NCBI GenBank assembly: GCA_003415625.1
Contig: PYIU01000003.1
Coordinates: 2,480,001-2,544,000, forward strand
Direction: 5' to 3'
Length of the DNA: 64,000 bases
Source of the DNA: Aquanectria penicillioides
Taxonomy: Eukaryota; Ascomycota; Sordariomycetes; Hypocreales; Nectriaceae
Shown here: positions 1 through 10,975 of the stretch, one piece after another
How the letters are laid out: the number at the start of each line of letters is the position of its first letter
How positions within the stretch are numbered: position 1 is the first letter of the stretch
Program-made: the position numbers and the translations under genes
Notes under the pieces: model-generated
Databases searched by the model: none
What the model saw: the letters and a program-made list of their open reading frames with translations, nothing else
What the model was told of the DNA's origin: nothing

Positions 1-1923
1 GAGATGGCGGAGATTTGAGGCGACGTGACGTGGGGCTCAGACTTGCAGCGGCTTCGGAAACCTGCTTGCTCTTCCGTCTTTGGAGGTGAGGGCAGGTATG
101 TACCTCGATACGACATATAACAATTTAAAAGTGGTCCAAAAGCGAGCCATGGCTTCTTTGGCTCCTTTGGCTCTGGCCATTGTAGCTCACCTCAGCCAAA
201 GACACGGCTGGTTCAACAGGGACGGCAATTGCTCTCGTGCTCATTTCTCCATCCGCTAGCGGACAGGCAACATCTCTCTTGCGGTTTAGCGGGCATCCAG
301 GCCCTCAGCCTCATCTTGTCGTGCTTTGATGTCGGATTGAGGCACGTACGTCTCATGTACCTTTATCTCTGGCTCTTGGATCATGGCGTCACTTTCCTGG
401 TCCATCATCGAATAGGAGGGGACGGTGTGTGAGGGGTCACGTGTTGAAACAGGATCCCATGGATCAACTACTTGGGTTTTATGTAGTAGAACTTACAAGC
501 CCATCGACGGAAGCTACCGAAGCCTTCCCCCCTCCTTCCACCCTCCTTCCCCTCGCTTCATCACATGATGCGTCACGTGAGTGGCTGCTTATGCCCCTGA
601 ATTCGTTTTCGTAAAGTGACCCCAAGAGGCTTTCAAGCCTTGCTGACTCAGGCATCAAGGACCAAGTCAAGCAAGTCTCAATGGAATGGAAATCACACCT
701 TATTTCCACCATGCCTCCACCGGCCCAGCTAACCGACCACGACCGGGGCCCTGGGCCACCCCAAACACGTACCTTGCATACAAAAAGAAGATTCTCTTAT
801 TGTCTCCTTTCATCTCATGGTACAACCCCTGCGATGCCCTGAATTCCCTGCTCCCCTCCGCCCCTGTCTCGCCGCGTTCCGAGCCAAGTGTGTTTTCGGT
901 CTCTCGCTCAGGGTTCGCGACTCGGAGGACTACCAAAACTCCTTCGCTCAAGGGTCGTCGTCCCATGGGCCGTTTCCCCAACTGCAACGCTTGTCGTCTC
1001 AGGTCAAAATGCATTACCACCTCACTCGTCCGCTCCAATTAGTGGGTACCAATAGGTTTCTCTCTGTTGATTGGTTTTGAACAATATGGATTTGGATTCT
1101 ACTTTTCAGCTGGACGAGGCCGTGAGAATGAACACACTCTTTGTTGCCGTTCATCGTTGAGGTGAGATATTTGGTGCAAGAAATGGATAACCCAAAAAGC
1201 ACCTTGGAGTCAACTTCAATAGTTGAGTTTAAACCACAAGTAATAAGAACAACCCATACAGCCCTAGAAACCAACTTTTACTTGATAAATTGCAAACAAA
1301 TAGTCTTGGCTTCAAGGAACGGGGGTGGGGGGTGGCACTACTCCGTACAGATACTTAACCGCCCAGTGCATATGTTGCTCAATACGAGGGCCCCGAGGTC
1401 AGGCTCGTTTGCGAGTTTTGGTTTCATCGCCCCCTCACGCCGCAACCCTTGCCTATCTTTGATTCTAAGCTTACGGTATGGCTGGGTTCGGACAACATCT
1501 GCACTGGGGCCCATGACATCTGGTGAAGCGGAAGCTTGGTTTCTGATCAATCCACTTGGATGTGCTTAATTGATCGCCCCAATTAGAAGTCATCCCAGCC
1601 CTCCTTAAACTTAGCGGAAACCGTTCCTATGACAGGTTTACGTCTAGGATGCCCGTGGCCTTGTTTATGACCAAGTTCGTTCGATCCGTACGGGCAATTC
1701 AATGCCCGATTGTCCGCGGATCCGCCTCGGATAGACAGAGTCTCAAGACATATAAGAGACGCATGTTTTCCAAAGCCCAAGCAGACTCCGATTAGTTGCC
1801 AACCGTCTACACTTTTCTTCGATTCTCTCCATAGATTCGGGCAGGCCCGCAGGTCTTTCTTTCGTCTTCTGCATATCACTATCATTTTCTTCTTGTGCCA
1901 TCCGTTAATATCTGCCAATAATC
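1..1923. other. Left-edge intergenic region and pectate lyase promoter
   Basis: I find no supportable gene here. The open frames are short, overlap on both strands and resemble no family I know. The right end must hold the promoter and leader of the pectate lyase gene. A TATA-like CATATAAG lies at about 1749-1756, some 170 bases before its ATG, and a pyrimidine-rich stretch at about 1850-1905 is typical of fungal transcription start regions. The TATA assignment is inference. Confidence 0.5.
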
Positions 1924-3028
1924 ATGAGATCTACAACCCTCTTTGCTCTCGCCAACGTTGGCGCTGCTCTTGCCGCCGTCGAGATCTACTCTCAATGTGG
2001 TGGCAATGCCTACAAGGGTGACACCGAATGCCCATCCGGTTCGTCTTGCACCGCCATGAACGAGTGGTACAGCCAGTGCGTTCCTGGATCCAGCAGCAGC
2101 GACGATGACAGCGCCGCATCCTCTGTGGTTGCTGTGAACACTCCAAGCTCCAGCAATAGCCCCCAGAGGAGCACCTTGCCTTCCTCCCAGGATAGAGATG
2201 GTGATTCCAAGACTAGTGATGCTGTCGTCGCCACAACTCCTGTTGCTACCCCCAGCTCTGGTGGTGGTAGCTCCGGAGGCTCTGCTTCGGTGACTGGCAT
2301 CACTCGAACTCTCCCTGCCTCATCTGGTTCTGTTGCTTCGGCCACTGCCATCACTGTAAGCGGCACTTTTGATGGCAAGATGTACAACTATGACCGATCT
2401 CGTAAGTGGATACCGCACTCCCCCTTTGCTTTGACGCAATCTAATAGCGACCTCAGCCTCTGTCTGTCAGGACCAGACCGAGACTGGAGAGGCCGATGCC
2501 ATGTTCATCCTCGAAGACGGCGCTACCCTCCAGAACGTCATCATCGGTCCCGGCCAGGCTGAAGGTGTTCATTGTCTCGGCACCTGCACCCTCATCAACG
2601 TCTGGTGGGAGGATGTCTGCGAGGATGCCATCACATTCAAGCAGGACTCTGGCACTTCTACGATCAACGGAGGCGGCGCCTTCCACGCCTCGGACAAGGT
2701 TGTCCAGTTCAATGGTCGCGGCACCGTCGAAATCTCCAACTTCTACGTCGAGGACTACGGCAAACTGGCTCGCAGCTGTGGAAATTGCGATGGCAATGGC
2801 GGTCCCCGTAACTTTGTCATCAATAATGTTGCTGCCGTCGACGGTGGCGTTCTCTGTGGCATCAACACCAACTACGGTGACACTTGCACCATTAGCAATT
2901 CCTGCCAGGACAGTGGCAAGTCCTGTGCTCTCTACACTGGTAACGATACTGGCGATGAGCCCACGAAGAACAGTGATGGCGCTGATGGCCAGTACTGCGT
3001 TGTCAGCAGCTTCTCCGAGTCTTGCTAA
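1924..3028 (+). CDS. Secreted pectate lyase (PL3) with N-terminal CBM1
   Basis: Two exons, 1924-2401 and 2457-3028, give 349 residues. The 55-base intron has a GTAAGT donor, a CTAAT branch-like site and a CTCAG acceptor. A nearer-looking acceptor at 2470 would break the frame. Residues 1-18 look like a signal peptide. Residues about 20-52 are a CBM1 cellulose-binding module, with four cysteines at 25, 36, 42 and 52 and the NEWYSQC ending. A Ser/Thr/Gly-rich linker follows to about 145. The rest is a family 3 pectate lyase, recognisable from [22 protein letters not shown] and WWEDVCEDA. The family cleaves de-esterified homogalacturonan by calcium-dependent beta-elimination. The CBM probably anchors the enzyme to cellulose in plant cell walls. 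It is monocistronic, with an RNA-binding protein gene convergent downstream. The family call is firm; substrate preference is inferred. Confidence 0.93.
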
Positions 3029-4037
3029 GCGGCTGGACTGCGAAATTTCCGAGGCCTACTCCACTCCGCAAAATGAAGTCGCGGGGCGTGCGAGTTAATC
3101 GTTCTTTTTCTTGATACCCGTATATAATTTACAAAGCAAGAATGTATAAAGAGATTAGGCAGTGTTAGGGTTCCTTGGATCCCTAGTTTAAACAAACCAC
3201 TGGCTGAAATACCGCTCCTTGTCTGATATGCCCAACATAGATGCCTCGCTTTCTTAGCTCCGTGAGAAGAAACAATAGAATGTGCATATGTGTGTGTGTG
3301 TGTGTGTGTGTGTGCTTGAAAGTGGCCGTCCAACCTCGACCCAGCGCATCGGCCAAGTACCAAAATTAGGTACACCAGACGGTTGCGCCAATATGTAAAG
3401 CGAATAAGAGTAATAATCACAATCTGCAGTCGACAGATGGGCATGGCATGTTCGATTTCGTTTTCGGTTGATTACAGACAGGGGAGGCACTCCACACACA
3501 AAGTCTCTCCCCAATCTTTACACTGGAATAGAATACGACACTCGGCTAGGATGCGGTTCCCCTGCCTCTTGACAAAACCGAATCATCATGTGGCAAAAAC
3601 GCAAGTGAATATTTATTGTTTGAATCGGACTTCTCAAATTACTTTACTTCCCGACCTCCAGGCGCTTCCCACCGGCGCCCCCCTTTTTGCGGCCCTCCTT
3701 CATGACCCCATGTCCATGTCCGCCCCAACCCGGCCACAGCAAAATGATGAAACCTCAAGGCCCTGAGCCTGGCGCAAAACACAAGAGCCAAACGAGGCTA
3801 AATAGAGAAATGTACCGATTGTAGTAAGTAGTAATACAGAACTGCCTGTTTCTGTTGCTCCTCTCCCGCACGACTTCAGCTGCGGCTGTGTCAGGGAGTA
3901 TATAAGGAGAGATCGAAGGCGGGGACGACTCCCAGGGCGACTCCCAGACCACCTGCGGGCCATCCATCCACGCATAGATTGGGCACCTTTTTAATTTTTC
4001 CTCCTCCAGTGACCAATAACCAGTGACAATGATGTCT
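3029..4037. other. Convergent 3' intergenic region
   Basis: This lies between the 3' ends of the pectate lyase (+) and the Hrp1-like gene (-) and should hold both 3' UTRs. No gene is visible. The ORFs here overlap each other on both strands and include translated dinucleotide repeat. A TG microsatellite is listed separately. Confidence 0.5.
3289..3314. repeat. (TG)13 microsatellite
   Basis: Perfect TG dinucleotide run of 26 bases in the intergenic space downstream of the pectate lyase gene. It is a simple sequence repeat with no visible function. Confidence 0.95.
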
Positions 4038-7000
4038 TTATCGAGAGTAGGGATGGAAACCACGGTTGCCTCCGCGACCACCACCGCGGTAGTTGGCACC
4101 GGGCTTGCCGGCGTTCTTGGGACCCGTAGGCGCGTTTGCCGGCGGTGCGTGCTGCGGATCGGAGGCGCCTTGGGAGCCGGCGCGGAAGCTGCCCGGACCT
4201 TGGTTGGGATTCGGCTGAGGAACATCGTCGTACATGCCCTCCCAGGACGTTGGCGCGCCGCTTCCGCTTCCGCCTCCGCCTCCGCCGCCGCCGCCGCCGC
4301 CCATGCCGTAGCCTCCTCCGTAACCTCCGCCCCGTCCGCCTCGTCGGCCTTGAGGCTGCTGCTGCGGCTGTTGCGGCTGCTGCTGGTACTGGTCATAGTT
4401 GTTGTATCCTCGTCCACCGCCACCGCCGCCGCCGCTACCGCCGTTACCTCCATTGCCTTGGTCACCCTGTTGGCCTTGTTGTTGCATCATCTGCTGCTGC
4501 ATCTGTTGCATCTGCTGCATCATCTGGGGAGTCATGTTGTTCATCATGTTCTGGCCGTTGGCCCCGCCCCCTCCTCGACCCATCATCTGCTGCATCTGTT
4601 GCATCTGCATCATGTTTTGCCACATAGCCGTGTTCATGGGCATGCCTCGTTGCATGGCCATCTGAGATTGCATCATGGCGAAGTATTGCTGCATCCGTTG
4701 GAAATACTGGGCCATGACCTGGGGTGTCATGCCGTTATTGCCCATTTGCTGGCCCATGGATGCCTGGGGTGACTGCTCGTCACCCTTCCTAAACTTTCCT
4801 CGGCGAGAAGCCTCCTCCTCTTCTCGGAGATTGCCTCGAGGCTGCGCCTTCTTGACTTCGATAGGCTTACCGTGAATCTCAAGAGGCACGTTGATACAGG
4901 CGTCGACCCCTGCCTCGCTCTCGAAGGTAACGAAGCCGAAGCCTCTCGGCCGGCCGGTGTCCTTGTCCATCATGAGCGTCGCATCGACAACTCGGCCAAA
5001 CTGGGCAAAGTATTCCTTGAATTCTTGGTCCGTAGTCTCCTGGCTGACACCGCCAACGAAGATCTTGCTCGTCTTCTCTTGCTCGTCTCGAGGGATGGCC
5101 CGTTTGGGGTCGATCTCAGAAAACAGTCAGTCACGGTGTGCGCAGATAGTAATTGACAATTAGCGTCCCGACTCACAATCTTTCCATCGAGGAAATGCTC
5201 CTTGACCATGACAATGTTGACTGTCTTGGAGTCCTTGAATGTCAGGAAACCGAAGCCTCGTGATCTTCCAGTGCTGTTATCACGCATGACAGTGCATTCA
5301 ACCACCTCGCCAAACTGGGAGAAATAGTCTCGTAGGGACTCTGTTGCTGTTAGGATATGATCTACGCAGACGAGACGTAGCTACCACTTACGATCGGTTG
5401 TTTCCCAATTCAGGCCACCAATAAACATTTTACTATTTTGATGAATTAGCATTTAAAACCATGGGTGCAAATCAGTTTATATATATATATATATATATAA
5501 AGGTTTTGTTCTCCTTCTTTGTCTTTCTTTCTTTGGGGGAGCGTGATTCGAAATGGCAGCAACATGGAAGCAAAGGGCAGAAGTCGGCTGTGGCAAAAGC
5601 GCTGGGTTCTGGGTGGTTGGCATAGCGGTGGCTTGCTGCAGGTATGGTCGCAATCAGGCAAGGCACGACTAAATGCCTGCAACTGTCGCGCACACTAACA
5701 GCAGTTTGCCGCAAGTTTGCGCAACAAATTTCTTGGTGCCGAATGGAATGAACATGCTGGCTTGGTGACGTTTGGTTCTTCCTGTAGATAGATAGATAGA
5801 TGGCAGACGACCACACGACACATGTCTCAAAGCCTATTTCAGCTAGAGACAATTGGAGAGCATCCGCATGTCTAAGTCCCACCTCCAAACATGTCTTGTC
5901 CGGGCGATGGAAATGCTTTTTTTTTTCGTGTGGCCTGGGATCCATTGCAAGGTTGATGAGAAGTCGGCAATAATCTCCCATGAAGATCGGGACATGGTGA
6001 AGACAGTGCAGTGAGAGACGCCAGATCAGCTTGGTCGAATATTTCTTCGTCTTGTGCTATCGTCTTGACTCTTCTCTCTGTCTCTCTTGTGCTAGGTACT
6101 GGCCTCGCGCGCTATTCGCTGCAAATCTTGCTATAGCCTACTGGAGAACTGTTCATGGTTCTCCTCGGGCATTTTCAGATCTCTGCGACTCTGGGCTATG
6201 AAAGGCAGGAGGGCTGTCTCCCGTCTTGACTAGGTCGGTTGATTCTTTCTCGGAGTATCCACAGGGCGAGAGTTTCTCAGTTCAGATATTGGCTTCCTCC
6301 TCTTTCCAATGCTCGCTCTCCCAGACTGATCGTTGAAACCTTGTCTCATCTGATCTCTGCTTCTTGCTCTTGCTCTTGCTCTTGCTCTTGCTCTTGCTCT
6401 CGGCCCTCTTGTCCAATCTCATTTTTCTGGCTGATCATGGCCCCTCCGTCTTGAGCAAAATTTTCAGGTGCATAGGTGTCAAGAATACCATACCATACTC
6501 CTCTCAGCCTGACCTCGATCCTTTCCAGCCAAGCAAGTGTTCCGAGACGTTGGCGAAGCCACTCCCAATACCAACTCACATAGCCACATCAAAGCCACCA
6601 TCATGTCCCAGTGCTTCTAGCAGACGGCACAAAACGCAAAACACGGGTGTTGGGAGGAGGGTTCAAGGGATACAAATCACGTCTAAGAGGAATCGCAGAA
6701 ACTTACCCGTCTTCTTTGGCACTTGCCTTGTGTACTGTCCCAAAGGGCGGAGGCGTGGGAGCGTCTTCATGGGCAGCTGCGTGGTTCATACTGTTGCTGG
6801 TGCCTCCTCCGAGGTTGAAGTCAACTTCGTCGTCATCATCATCCTGGTCTTGATCCATGACTTCATTGCCTCCTATCTCGTGGTCAAAAGATATTCCGGG
6901 TTGGTCATTGGCGATGGTCTGGACGGGTTGGGATTCCGCAACGGCCGGGGCTGGAGCCTTGGGAGGAGGTGCTCCCTTGGGTGCATCGTTGTCTTCGTAG

Positions 7001-7119
7001 CTGCAGGGAGCAAGCATCAGTCAGCGGTTCAGAAGCGAGCAACGATGGTCGAAATCGTTCTCTGAGCTATCTTACAGGTCGGCGAAGAGGTCCTCCTCAA
7101 AGTTCTCCGGCTCGGTCAT
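4038..7119 (-). CDS. hrp1: Hrp1/Nab4-type hnRNP, two RRMs, 3'-end processing
   Basis: Five exons read from the right: 7119-7076, 7000-6707, 5432-5392, 5340-5177 and 5114-4038. They total 539 residues and all phases close. Residues 1-112 are acidic and Pro/Ala-rich (MTEPENFEEDLFADL start). RRM1 is about 114-185, with KMFIGGLNWE and RGFGFLTF. RRM2 is about 198-272, with KIFVGG and RGFGFVTF. A Gln/Met-rich stretch follows to about 420, then a Gly/Arg-rich tail ending RGFHPYSR. In yeast this family is cleavage factor IB: it binds UA-rich polyadenylation enhancers, shuttles from the nucleus and takes part in mRNA decay. The third exon is only 41 bases. The junction KEDG/KMFIGG spans a 1274-base intron, very long for this genome. 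Family call firm; function by homology. Confidence 0.93.
5478..5499. repeat. (TA)n microsatellite inside hrp1 intron
   Basis: Uninterrupted TA dinucleotide run close to the 3' splice site end of the long hrp1 intron. It is A/T symmetrical, so it reads as TA on the transcribed strand too. Confidence 0.93.
6363..6398. repeat. (CTTGCT)6 hexanucleotide repeat inside hrp1 intron
   Basis: Six perfect tandem CTTGCT units. In the transcript of the minus-strand hrp1 gene they read as AGCAAG repeats, a purine-rich sequence of the kind RNA-binding proteins can recognise. Function unknown. Confidence 0.95.
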
Positions 7120-7870
7120 GGCGAATACTTGAATGTGAATATTCCCTGAATGTCCCTGTCCCTGTCCCTGGTGATGGTCGCGAGTTTCTGGATATCGGAG
7201 TTCGGATACGGATAAAGCGTGTTCTGGCTCGCACTACGCGGTTGTCGCAAGCCCAGTATTGCGAGTCTCTGCGCCGAGAAACCGCGAACTGGAAACAGGT
7301 AGGAATGAAATGGATGGCGCGAAACTGAGATGTTGAAGGGTGATGAAACTAGAGGCCAGCACGTAGAGAGGAGGCGAGTTGGAGGGATGTTTTCTTCTGG
7401 GACAGGGAGGCTAATCTTCTGACTAAGCTGCACCAACCAATGAAAGTGCAGCGCAAGACCAGCAAGGTGCCCCGCCTGAGAAGCTGTGCTCGTGGCACGG
7501 CTTGGAACTGGGTCACTGTCCTGGCTACGACGCTTGGCTGCACTGGGCGATAGCGGATACGTCCCCTAGAACCCCGCTGTAGGGGCGCTGGAGTGTGACG
7601 TTCACAGTGGACCGTGTCGGCCTAGCCAACGCCTCCGAGGCAAATGGCCTTGCCTGGCGAACCTAATGGGGTGCGAGTGACCGCCTATGACTAGTACCCG
7701 CAGGAGATCGCCGCCTGAAGCCCCCAACAAGAGCACCCTATAACCCGCTGTCGTCGACAACCGTTCCGATGGCGCGCGCCGTGCCTGACTCTCCCAAACC
7801 TGCAAACTTGCACCCATCACCATCGTCGCTCGCAGTCGCAGTATGTAAAGGCAGCCCCTTTGCAAGCACA
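7120..7870. promoter_or_regulatory. Divergent promoter region, hrp1 (-) and gyp1 (+)
   Basis: About 750 bases separate the start codons of two divergently transcribed genes. No open frame here looks coding. The frame of the TBC gene is open upstream to an in-frame ATG at 7769, so part of this could be translated if the upper start is used. I did not recognise individual transcription factor sites. Confidence 0.5.
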
Positions 7871-10124
7871 ATGTGGCCGTCCTCCGGAAGCGGCAAGAAG
7901 CCCGCCCAGTCGGTAGGTCCCTGGATCTCTACGGTCCTCGCTCACGAGACCGACCGAATACATCACCCATTGTGCTAACAGCCCCACCGCCGCAGGAGAT
8001 GGTCCAAGTTGGTATGTACTCGGAATATATCCCATCCTAGATGAGTTGAGGGGAGCTGGTGGTTGCTGTAGGTTCGCGATAGGTTTGGTCTTTGCTAACG
8101 AAAGCTCAATTGCCGTTCGTCAGACCGGTCCGAGTATGTTGCATCTCTCGTCGGCTACCTTCTGAACCCCCCGCGCTGAAGAACATCGTCTCTTTCTAGT
8201 TCCGCATCGCCTTTCTGGAGACCGCCTCCGCGAGACAACGCCACGCCCAAGAGGAATGTCACCGCTCCTGGCGGCCCGGGGTCCAGCCTGGTCGTCGGCG
8301 CATCCTATTCCCACGCTGATATCCTCAAGTTTGATACCTTGTACGTCTGGGGAGTGCCGTCAGCTCCTCCACCCGTCCACCTACTGACATCGTGGTGCAA
8401 TGTCCAGGAACCCGTCAAGCTCGAGCTCCTCCCGCCCCAAGACGCCCCCCTCCTCCTCTTCAGCCAAGATCCGTATTCACGATGCTTCTCCGCCGTCTCG
8501 ATCGAATCCAACAGGCAAGGCCTCGCCTCCATTCAAGAGTTACATCAACTTCCTCTCAAACACGAACGATGACTGGAAGGCAGACGAAGACGAGATGATG
8601 GGATACGAGGATGATGACGGCGATGACTTCGGGTTACCTAGCCTGTCAAGCATGAAGAGGAGGACCAGAAGAGCAGCAGCGCAGAATAAGGTGGATTTGG
8701 ACACCCTATCGCCTCTTGGAGATGAGCCATTCGATGCCCTCCACTCTAGACGATACTCTAACAGCGCCGACATCGCTGTTGAACGTCCTGCGCCAACATA
8801 TCCTATGCCCAAGAAGAGCGAGGGCAAAATTCTCAGACCCCAGTATAAGGAGATTCTTCGAGGTTCGTTCAACAATCGCCCTGAGTCTTGGTATCTAGCT
8901 AACATAATTACGTCGAGACCCCGCCAACGCCCTCCATTTGATAAACTATCCCTCCGTGCCCGCCAATGCCATCCCCAAGGAGGCCGACGCCATCAACTCC
9001 CGCATCACCCGAATCAACAAGTTCAAAAAGCTTCTTCAGGCATCTTCTATTTCTCTCCCCGATCTCAGGGCGCTGGCCTGGTCTGGTGTGCCGGGAGAAG
9101 TCCGCGCAATTACATGGCAGCTCCTCCTGAGCTACCTACCCACCAACAGCGAGCGCCGTGTAGCCACTCTTGAGCGGAAACGAAAAGAGTATCTAGATGG
9201 TGTCCGTCAGGCATTCGAGAGAACCGGCCCAGGTACCACCAACGCCGGCACCACCACAACTAGTAGGACTCGAGGCTTGGACGAAGCCATCTGGCACCAG
9301 ATCAGCATCGACATTCCGCGAACCAACCCACATATCGAGCTTTACAGCTACGAGGCCACTCAACGGTCTCTTGAGCGCATCCTCTATGTGTGGGCTGTTC
9401 GACACCCCGCTAGTGGTTACGTCCAGGGCATTAACGATCTGGTAACGCCGTTTTGGCAGGTATTCCTGAGCATTTACATTAGTGATCCAAATATTGAGTC
9501 CGGTATGGACCCAGGTCAACTACCCAAGTCTGTCCTGGATGCCGTCGAGGCCGACTCCTTCTGGTGTCTTACCAAACTTCTCGACGGTATTCAGGACCAT
9601 TATATCGTGGCACAACCGGGGATTCAACGACAAGTTGCCGCTCTGCGCGACCTGACCGCTCGCATCGACGCTAACCTGTCCAAACACCTGGAACAAGAGG
9701 GCGTTGAATTTATTCAGTTTAGTTTCCGGTGGATGAACTGTCTCTTAATGAGAGAGATTAGTGTGAAAAACACTATTCGCATGTGGGACACATACTTGGT
9801 ACGTTTTGCCCGCCTGGTTTCCGTTTACTACTTTATGTGCTGTCTCCATCTAACCTTTCTCCTCAGGCCGAAGAACAAGGCTTCTCTGAGTTTCATCTCT
9901 ACGTTTGTGCTGCCTTCCTCGTCAAGTGGTCTGAAAAGCTTGTCCACATGGACTTTCAGGAGGTCATGATGTTCCTCCAGTCACTACCCACCAAAGACTG
10001 GACCGAAAAGGACATTGAGCTCCTCCTAAGCGAAGCATTTATCTGGCAGAGCCTCTTTAAGGGCTCCGCTGCTCATCTAAAGGGTCAACCCACCCGGGAG
10101 CCTGTTACAAATCTGCAGCTCTAG
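7871..10124 (+). CDS. gyp1: Gyp1/TBC1D22-type Rab GTPase-activating protein
   Basis: Seven exons are proposed: 7871-7912, 7996-8011, 8124-8133, 8200-8340, 8408-8862, 8918-9798 and 9867-10124, giving 600 residues in frame. The C-terminal half is a TBC domain. It carries the arginine finger in IDIPRTNPH (R356) and the glutamine finger in YVQGINDL (Q391), both needed for GTP hydrolysis on Rab GTPases. The segment from NYPSVPANAIPKEAD onward matches the Gyp1/TBC1D22 subgroup, which acts on Ypt1/Rab1-class GTPases at the Golgi. The N-terminus is Ser/Pro-rich and probably disordered. The first three exons rest only on splice signals and phase, and one is 10 bases long. An in-frame ATG at 7769 is an alternative start. 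The TBC part is certain and the N-terminus tentative. Confidence 0.9.
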
Positions 10125-10975
10125 AACTTCTCAGCGGACATCGGCTCCCCATGATCATCCATTCATTCTTCGGAAAAGTGGAGGGATTAGTGGAACGGGC
10201 TTTTTCTGGTGCTCTTATTTATCAATGAAGGCAAAGAGAAAAGAGTGCAATTTTGTTGACGGGGTGCTGTGGGTGGGATATGAGCGAGGACGAAAGCGAA
10301 TTGAACAACAGATCCAGCAGGTGGTATAGATACCTGCATAATAATGGGCACCAGAACAAGAACAGGGCACATCTATTTTCTCTCTTCAATTGGTTCTTGC
10401 TTGCATCTTACGGAGTCAAAACTATTTCAAATCACAATATAAGGGACATGGAATGGCAGTTGGAGGGAACATGTTGATGATAAAAGATGTTTGGCATTAT
10501 TGTGCTCTGCCACCATTGCTAGGACTATGCTGAGCTAAACTAGGGTTACGTATTAAGATCGAGGGGGTATTTCCTACTCCCCCCGGTGATCTCCCTGTTC
10601 CCTTCTCGTATTGTTTTCCTTCGTGTTTTTTCAGTCCCCTGATACAATGTGTGCTGCACATCGCTCAATGGGTATTCAGACAAACCATATCCCCGGGCAA
10701 GAATAGCAACTGGCCGCTCAAAAATGAGATGTGCTTCCTCCCAATACTAGTTCCAAACAAGAAATTCTCCCATTCATGTAAACGGGGAAGGTCCAACTCC
10801 AAAACTCCAGGCCGTAAGAATTAGTGTATAGATAAGTGTCCTGCGTCTCCCCAGGACATGTCTTGTTGCAAAAGCGACCTGCAGCGCCACAAACAGTAAT
10901 CGTGAAATGATATTTAATATTCCCCAAACACCTTCCGCTCATACAAATGCTCATTGATATACGCTACCCGGGGTA
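10125..10975. other. Convergent 3' intergenic region
   Basis: Space between the 3' ends of gyp1 (+) and the GT90 gene (-). It presumably holds both 3' UTRs. No convincing gene, RNA or repeat is seen. Confidence 0.5.

Larger units (their letters stand above)
5433..6706 (-). other. 1.27-kb intron of the hrp1 gene
   Basis: The donor GTAAGT (6706-6701) directly follows codons for AKEDG, and the acceptor AATAG (ending 5433) directly precedes KMFIGG, so the boundaries are set by protein homology. The other introns in this gene are 52-75 bases. It contains a TA dinucleotide run, a GATA-rich patch near 5790 and six CTTGCT units. I see no C/D-box snoRNA and no conserved coding exon, but a regulatory or poison exon cannot be excluded by eye. 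Confidence 0.85.

Noticed and set aside
2402..2470. Pectate lyase intron ending at the TGTCAG acceptor (2470)
   Set aside because: It gives a 69-base intron that breaks the frame. The CTCAG acceptor at 2456 keeps phase and yields the family sequence [16 protein letters not shown].
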